From contig CM019183.2 of NCBI GenBank assembly GCA_009739505.2, positions 50,688,199 through 50,752,198 of the forward strand: a DNA stretch of 64,000 nt, written 5' to 3'. Below the pieces are notes generated by a model, which saw nothing but the letters and a program-made list of their open reading frames with translations, searched no databases and was not told where the DNA came from. Below, piece after piece: positions 58,410 to 64,000 of the stretch. A program made the position numbers and the translations under genes. The stretch is from Apolygus lucorum (Eukaryota; Arthropoda; Insecta; Hemiptera; Miridae). Every line of letters begins with the position of its first letter. Position 1 is the first letter of the stretch.

Positions 58410-58729
58410 TTTTTTTATTGTGGTAAACAATACGTTTTTTCACAAGAGTTCGCATTCAGAAATGTGCAGAAATACAAGTATATAAAATGATACAGTAAAA
58501 ATGGCTTGGGTCGAGTAATAATGAAATTGAATATGGTTTGAAAAAATGGCATAAAAATTATAACATATAACTTAGTGCCAATGGAAATAAGCATACGCCT
58601 ACAGAGACAAAAGAAATTTTGGAGTCAAGCACAATAAATGGCACAATAAAGCACAATAAAAGCACAATAAAACATCGGAAATTTCGTGCGGCTGCAGAAT
58701 ATGTAGGCTATAATGTAATGAAACCTTCA
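58410..58729. other. Unassigned sequence
   Basis: Includes four short AGCACAATAAA tandem units at about 58630-58675. No gene. Confidence 0.5.
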
Positions 58730-59371
58730 TTTATGGTAAACGCTTCATTTATGGTATACATGTTTGAGAGCCATCAAAGCGGTTAACCACCCGGTGAAGA
58801 ACTATTCTACAGAAGGCTCGATTAGCGCACCTGATCTGGGCCAGAATTCTCTTAGAAAACAAAGGGTGGTCGCTGGAAAGGTAAAGTTCACGCTGAAGGT
58901 GTTGAATATTGGAACCTCTTGGGCAATAATTAAACGAGGAAACAGCGGCCTTGTTCAGATCAGCCTGGTGCAGGCTAGAAAGAAGCGATGACAGAAATTT
59001 CTGCTTTGCCCCCTTAACCACCGCGATGTCATTCTGAGACCACAAATCTTCCAGACCAGCCTCTTTCAGAACATAAGCTGTAGCGTCCAGTTAAGTTTTG
59101 GGTCTGGAAAGTTGGCCGAAATGATATAATAATATATAAATATGAGTCTCTGAAAACAGATCCTCGGCAGCCTCTCTAGAGACATGGACAACAGCTTAGT
59201 CCACCATCCAAACATGGATTTGGCTCTCATAAATTTAAGGTGGGCAAGACCAAGCTCCAGCCTTACGATGTAATCGGGAGAATTGAATGAGAGACCCATC
59301 AGAGATTTGATTGACTTTACATTACAAAATCTCAACGTAGAACCAAAATGTGTAATTGAAAACCTCTCCAT
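58730..59371 (-). pseudogene. LINE pol C-terminal relic
   Basis: Two minus frames (59371-59066 and 59045-58749) read as consecutive parts of the region after the RT domain in CR1/jockey-like LINEs: SFNSPDYIVRLELGLAHLKF, then RLPRICFQRL, then GLEDLWSQND, then LAQIRCANRAF with a terminal Cys-containing stretch. One frameshift near 59060-59100 separates them. No RT catalytic core is present. The clade is uncertain; the call relies on overall pattern. Confidence 0.55.
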
Positions 59372-60021
59372 TAATTTTATTCGGATTTAATAAAGCTAAA
59401 GAGGCTGTAATTAAATTCTAAATTCTGATGAGCAAATTTTAGTTGTAATTCTCTCCTTCAATTTCTTCTTTGAGGGTTTCACATTTTAACTGTTATTAAA
59501 TTTAATTAATGCCAGTCGAAATGATTGAAAAATGGCGCCAAAATTTCCTAACCACACCTGAACCAACCAGAATATGGCCTGGGAGATCTGGCCTGATTAA
59601 CCAGATATGAACTGTCAAAGCGGAGTTTGCTCGAAGTGTTTTGAAGTTCAACGGTTCCGGGCTGAGTTCCAACGTGGGGAAAACAGGTGTTTTCATCTGC
59701 TTGCCGAAAAAAGCGGGGTTTACATGTATCAAATCCGAGTGTAGACCCTAAACCGTTTCACGAACGCGGATTAACTGGAGTCCTCTAATTCTTCTTCTTA
59801 TAATTACCTCTCTGTATTCAACTATCCTGTGGGGGTGTATGAACCCCCTGATTTGGAAAAGCCAGAGATAAAAACCTAAAATGTTTTGATGAATGAAGGG
59901 GTTGCATTCAGAAAGTTTGACAGCTTCCTGGGCCGCCAATAGTTTCTCTACGTCATCACGTGGGAGAAACTCGGGTAAACCGACCGCTTGGGGCGGTAAA
60001 TCTACACACCGCAAATGTGGG
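59372..60021 (-). other. Possible decayed coding fragment
   Basis: Two minus ORFs (60014-59748 and 59732-59502) lie in the same frame and are separated by a single TAG and a few codons, giving about 170 codons of protein-like sequence starting MRCVDLPPQAVGLPEF. No domain recognised. It ends abruptly where the family D MITE begins, so it may once have extended further. Confidence 0.3.
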
Positions 60022-60444
60022 AATGAGGAATTTCACCGAATTCTGTTTGCATTTTTCCTGAATAGTTAATGGTGTGGGATAGATGAAAATCGGGCTGATT
60101 TCGGAAAATAAGTCTCCTGTTATTTTTGGGAGACAATCAAAATTTTTGATTTCAAAACTAACCGGGAAAACGGACGTGAAGCGGGAATGCTCGCTGATTG
60201 AGCTGTTCGGATCGCCGTCTCCTCCCAGTGTTGCCCATTGGGACGACGAAATCGTGTTTTCTAAGAGAAAAGTTATCAAACAAAAACGCTGCAAATCATT
60301 GCTCAAAGGTTTATTATTTTCTGTATAGATCACCCTTCTGTATAGATCACTGGTTCTCCATCAATAGCACCTACCACCATCTGTATTCTCCCTTGACCTT
60401 CCCTCTCAAATTTCAGCTTCCTGCGTTCAATAGGATTGAAAATG

Positions 60445-61005
60445 ACTTCGGAGCTCACTCAGCTGATCAGTGATCTGAAGAGTGAAGAAGATCTCCTCGA
60501 ATGCTGAAGACGCCTGGAAGAGCACTTCCATTCAATAGGATTGAAAATGGCTTCGGAGCTCACTCAGCTGATCAGTGATCTGAGGAGTGAAGAAGATCTC
60601 CTCGAATGCTGGAGACGCCTGGAAGAGCACTTCCATTCAATAGGATTGAAAATGGCTTCGGAGCTCACTCAGCTGATCAGTGATGTGAGGAGTGAAGAAG
60701 ATATCCTCGAATGCTGGAGACGCCTGGAAGAGCACTTCCATTCAATAGCATTGAAAATGGCTTCGGAGCTCACTCAGCTGATCAGTGATCTGAAGAGTGA
60801 AGAAGATCCCCTCGAATGCTGGAGACGCCTGGAAGAGCACTTCCATTCAATAGGATTGAAAATGGCTTCGGAGCTCACTCAGCTGATCAGTGATGTGAGG
60901 AGTGAAGAAGATATCGTCGAATGCTGGAGACGCCTGGAAGAGCACTTCCATTCAATAGCATTGAAAATGGCTTCGGAGCTCACTCAGCTGATCAGTGATC
61001 TGATC
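60445..61005 (+). repeat. 105-bp tandem array, 6 units, frame-preserving
   Basis: GAGCTCACTCAGCTGATCAG at 60451, 60556, 60661, 60766, 60871 and 60976, exactly 105 bp apart. An ORF of 158 codons (60541-61017) reads five repeats of MASELTQLISD then SEEDLLECWRRLEEHFHSI-like sequence, predicted helical and leucine-rich. Unit 1 has TGA in place of TGG. Differences include conservative changes (L/V, L/I, R/K, G/A), but also L/P. Coding is possible but unproven. Confidence 0.9.
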
Positions 61006-61655
61006 AGTGAGCAATGATTTGCAGCGTTTTTTACCTACAAACATTGTTTTTACCTACCAATTTTTTTTACCTACCAACTATTGGTTGGTACTACCTACCA
61101 CACTATAATGGCTTCACACCTTCACAATCAAGTTTATTAGAAAGAACTAAACGCTTCACACTCGATTCGAAAAATAGAAAGCTTGATATGGAAATTTGAT
61201 TACTGGTTACGCAGAAGGCAAATCTGTATACAAATCGAAGAAATGAACAGCGATCGCATTTTAGTCAGATAAAATTTGAACGGCGATTAGACCTCTTTTG
61301 CGATTCACACTCATGATACTGTTTTATCGAAGGAAAACCTTCAAGTACTCGTAGGGACCGAACGGTTTGTCCTACAGAGCTCCGGGTGGTCTCAAAAATT
61401 TTTAAAAATTCTGTACTATTTAAAATTTGTGAAAAAACGATACCTTTATTTCGAGAGTTTTCGAGCTAGGGCACTCTTGAAAATTTCAACCCTTAATTTT
61501 CACCCCTTAGAAGTGACCTACATCAACCAAAAGCTTCGCGGCACAACTAGACCCCAAATGGAGCCCATATACCAAATTTGAACCAAATCGGTCCAGTGTT
61601 GCTAAGAAAAGTGCCGCGTACGGCGGACGGCGTACGGCGGACGGACGGAAATTTT

Positions 61656-61915
61656 AACACAGAATGTGTTTTTGCGATGACCTACCGAAAAAAAATCGTC
61701 ACGAAAAAGCGACAGAAAAAACATCTGGTGATATGTTTATTGGTTGTCATGTTAATGTCAACTCCACATTTATTATTGTTGTTTTTTATTTAACGGATGA
61801 CTAGTATCGCAAAAACTCATTCTGTGTTCCTATGATTTCATACAGAGTATGGAAAAAGAAATAAACCGGGGGGTGCAGGGGGGCGGAGCCCCCCGCCGAG
61901 GCGCAAAGCGCCGAG
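61656..61915. mobile_element. Small TIR element plus GC-hairpin tail nested in family A
   Basis: ACACAGAATG(TGT)TTTTGCGAT at 61657-61678 is inverted at 61805-61828. It is followed by 85 bp ending in two strong hairpins, GGGGGGCGGAGCCCCCC and GGCGCAAAGCGCC. Together they sit between the microsatellite GGACGGAAATTT and TTTATTCGATTTTCGG of the host copy. Confidence 0.6.
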
Positions 61916-62362
61916 TTTTTATTCGATTTTCGGATTCTACGTACCTTGAAACGTAAAACATCAAATTTTGAGGGGGGGTTAAAAATTTTTTTTTTCTTGC
62001 TCGATTCCAAAGGCTTATTATTGAAAATAATAAACCAAAACAGGGGAAACCTAATTTTCCCCATCTTGCTTTTTCTATTTTTTTTTCTTCAGTTTTTCGA
62101 TTTCAAACTTTACTGTTTCGTGAAATTTTGCATCTAGGACAATAGATTTCTCGATCTCAGCGCTTCAAGCGGCCATAAATGAACTATTCCAGGATGACGT
62201 CATTTTCCCGTTTTTTTTAAACATTCGTATTTTCTACACTGTTTAGTTTATTCGTAAATTAGGAAGTTCGGGCTGAAAGTTTGCCTTAGGGGGTTTTTAG
62301 AGGTGCTGAATCCGATTTTGGGGTCAAAAATAGGAAATTCCGACGTGGTGAAATTCCTCATT

Positions 62363-62696
62363 TTGGAGTGTTGAAGTTGGCATTTTGCTTTGTTCACATT
62401 TGACGTCACGTCGTTTTCCGTTTCTCGTCTTTACATTTCTACATTGATTTAGCAGATCGGTACACACAAATTTCAGCTTTCAACACTATTTCTGAGACTT
62501 TTCTGTGCGATTCTCCTTTCCCATCAACCAACATTGTAATGGGGCGTCGGAAGGAGATACGAGATAGGTTTTTGCAAGGAATTAGCGAGACTATACCGTT
62601 CATACATTTAAAGATGTTTCACAAATCATTGACAATCCGGATTTTAGAACGAGTGAATCGAGTTTGGCGGGATTTAATTGTTTCGGGCTCTATTTT
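62363..62696. other. Unassigned sequence
   Basis: No gene or repeat supported. Confidence 0.4.
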
Positions 62697-63368
62697 GGTT
62701 TACTATTTTCGATAACGAACCTTTGGAATAGACAAAAAAATTCATAACCCCCCCTCAAAATTTTTGGCTTACGTTTCAAGGTACGTAGAATCCGAAAATT
62801 GAATGAGGACGATGGACCGATTATGATGGAATTTGGTATATGGGCTCCATTTGGGGTATAGTTGTGCCCCGAAGCTTTTGGTTGATGTCAGTCACTTCTA
62901 AGGTGTGGAAAATAAGGGTTGAAATGTTTAAAACGCCCTGATTCAAAAATTGATGTATAAAGGTATTGTTTTTCCAACAATATTAGATAATATTGAATTT
63001 TTAAAATCGAATGAGACCACCTAGAGCTCTGTAGGACCAACCGATCGGTTCCTATGAGAACTTAAGGATTGTACATACGATAAATCAGAAACACGAGTGT
63101 GCATCACAAAAGAGGCCTAATCTCCGTTCAAATTTTAACTGACCTGAAAATACGATCGCTGTTCGTTTCTTGTACTCAGTTTTGCTGTCTTAGCAACCAG
63201 TAATCAAGTTTTCTAATGAAGGCACCCGCTACTCTTCTTTTATTTCTTCGAATTGAGTGTTTAGCGTTTATTTCTTTCAAAATAAACTTGATTGTGAAGC
63301 GAAAATATGGTTGGTTGGTAGTTACAATGGCAAAGCCGTGTTCTTTACAGGCGAGTGATCTTATACAG
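62697..63368 (-). mobile_element. Family A element, truncated at the CGCTGC end
   Basis: Starts GGTTTACTATTTTCGATAAC with TTTT before it and keeps the body to GCGAGTGATCTTATACAG. It lacks the AATAAACC...GCAGCG end, replaced by GGTGTCCAGCGACCTGG. The microsatellite is deleted. Confidence 0.75.
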
Positions 63369-63480
63369 GGTGTCCAGCGACCTGGAAAACCTCAGGGAAT
63401 TTTACTCTACTGAAAAATTCAGGAAAATCTCAGGAAATTTCATTTTTTTTTTCGAAAAACCTGGAAAAAGCCCAAAGCGC
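63369..63480. repeat. Short-period degenerate repeat
   Basis: AACCTGGAAAA and TCAGGAAATTT-type words alternate several times. It probably belongs to a dispersed repeat; not identified. Confidence 0.45.
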
Positions 63481-63500
63481 GAAATCATTAAGTTTAATCA

Positions 63501-64000
63501 TTAACCCATTTCCGGCCACTGATGCGTTTTCGCATCGTCACATTTATGATTTTTTTAAATAAGTATAGAAAACAGTGGAAAATCTTTGCAAAAGAATTAT
63601 TTCTCGTTCATGCTGTATTCAAACTTTTCAGAAAAAAATTTCTTTGACGTTCAGGAGCTCGATGGAATTTTGGAAATTTTTTGAAAAGGAGGCCTTTGGC
63701 CAAAGGTATGATTATGGAGGCTCAAATTCGATTCTGGGTGAGTGAGCATTCTGGGCCATGAGTTGAAACAGATTCCGGACCATAAACCAATTACCAAAAA
63801 CAATGAACTGGATAAATCATATCAATTTGGTAATCAGAGGCCTCTCACATCTCATTAAAAAGTAAAATTTATAAAATATCGAGTATTTTTGCTCCCAATT
63901 GGTGAGCAAAAAATTATGCTTTATTTCGGCTAGAATTCTGTAAAACAGAAAAACATCCTCCTCTCCTCATTATTCAGTTATTTCTACTCTTGGCTTGAAA
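63501..64000. other. Unassigned; possible TTAACCC transposon end
   Basis: TTAACCCATTTCCGGCCACT followed by the perfect hairpin GATGCGTTTTCGCATC looks like the end of a piggyBac-type (TTAA) element, but no matching inverse end is present before the window edge. Otherwise AT-rich with no gene. Confidence 0.25.

Larger units (their letters stand above)
60287..62036 (+). mobile_element. Family A element with 6-unit array and a nested insertion
   Basis: Boundaries are fixed by the empty site at 37284-37296: CGCTGCAAATC at the left and ATAATAAACC at the right, with 5 and 4 A flanking. It contains the inner module with inverted ends (60287-60305 and 61008-61026), TACCTACC spacers, the standard body, and an insertion at the microsatellite (61656-61915). 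Confidence 0.9.
60022..62362. mobile_element. Family D TIR MITE, interrupted copy
   Basis: Left part 60022-60286 and right part 62037-62362 match the intact copy 37027-37613, including ends AATGAGGAATTTCACC and its inverse. The interruption is a family A element placed in the A-run of AAACAAAAACAGGGG. Confidence 0.9.

Noticed and set aside
3557..62064. Recurring 60-90 codon ORFs containing words like YQISSKSV or NLWNRPRK
   Set aside because: They recur because family A DNA is repeated. They are open on both strands, start and stop at different places and carry no domain.

Overview
This window looks like a repeat-rich, gene-poor stretch of an arthropod nuclear genome. It is AT-rich, has no operons or bacterial-style gene packing, and carries remnants of R2-clade, LINE, Ty1/copia and Ty3/gypsy retroelements among dozens of short non-autonomous elements. 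The many GGTAGGTA/TAGGTACCTA words and the copia-type half-tRNA primer site fit an insect. I cannot fix the order from sequence alone; a hemipteran is only a guess. I found no convincing host protein-coding gene, tRNA or rRNA.

Coding content is retroelement-derived. (1) 1-1324, minus: an uninterrupted N-terminal half of an R2-clade non-LTR protein that runs off the left edge. (2) 17337-17900, plus: a broken gypsy-type integrase. (3) 23889-27663, minus: a very young, internally deleted Ty1/copia element with near-identical LTRs, 5-bp target duplication, primer site, polypurine tract and an open integrase/RT/RNase H frame. (4) 33683-34830, minus: a frameshifted LINE reverse transcriptase. (5) 49742-53459, minus: a gypsy-like gag-pol whose two ends are inverted copies of the same LTR start instead of direct LTRs. 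(6) 54619-55105, minus: a probable gypsy integrase tail. (7) 58730-59371, minus: a LINE C-terminal relic.

Most of the rest is two families of non-autonomous elements, called here family A (about 20 copies) and family B (about 10). They have different bodies but one plan: a start like AAAACG(T)CTGC, a subterminal word that is the inverse of the other end, one or more copies of a GATTTYGATGAAATTT-type motif, a short-period microsatellite (GTCC/GTAC in A, CAGA in B), and a terminal hairpin flanked by T or A runs. This resembles Helentron-type non-autonomous elements (HINE/DINE-like), but no autonomous partner is visible. Some family A copies carry variable-number tandem arrays with unit lengths that are multiples of three (105 or 108 bp) and keep reading frames open. 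Some family B copies carry 145-bp tandem units, each with a TGCGCATGCGCA palindrome.

Nesting gives relative ages. The copia element sits in a CRE-containing palindromic MITE. The gypsy element sits in a family A copy. A 590-bp TIR MITE at 60.0-62.4 kb carries a family A copy that itself carries a smaller hairpin-rich insertion; an unfilled copy of the same MITE at 37.0-37.6 kb gives the empty site. Strand for families A and B is assigned with the CGCTGC/CGTCTGCC end as the left (5') end.
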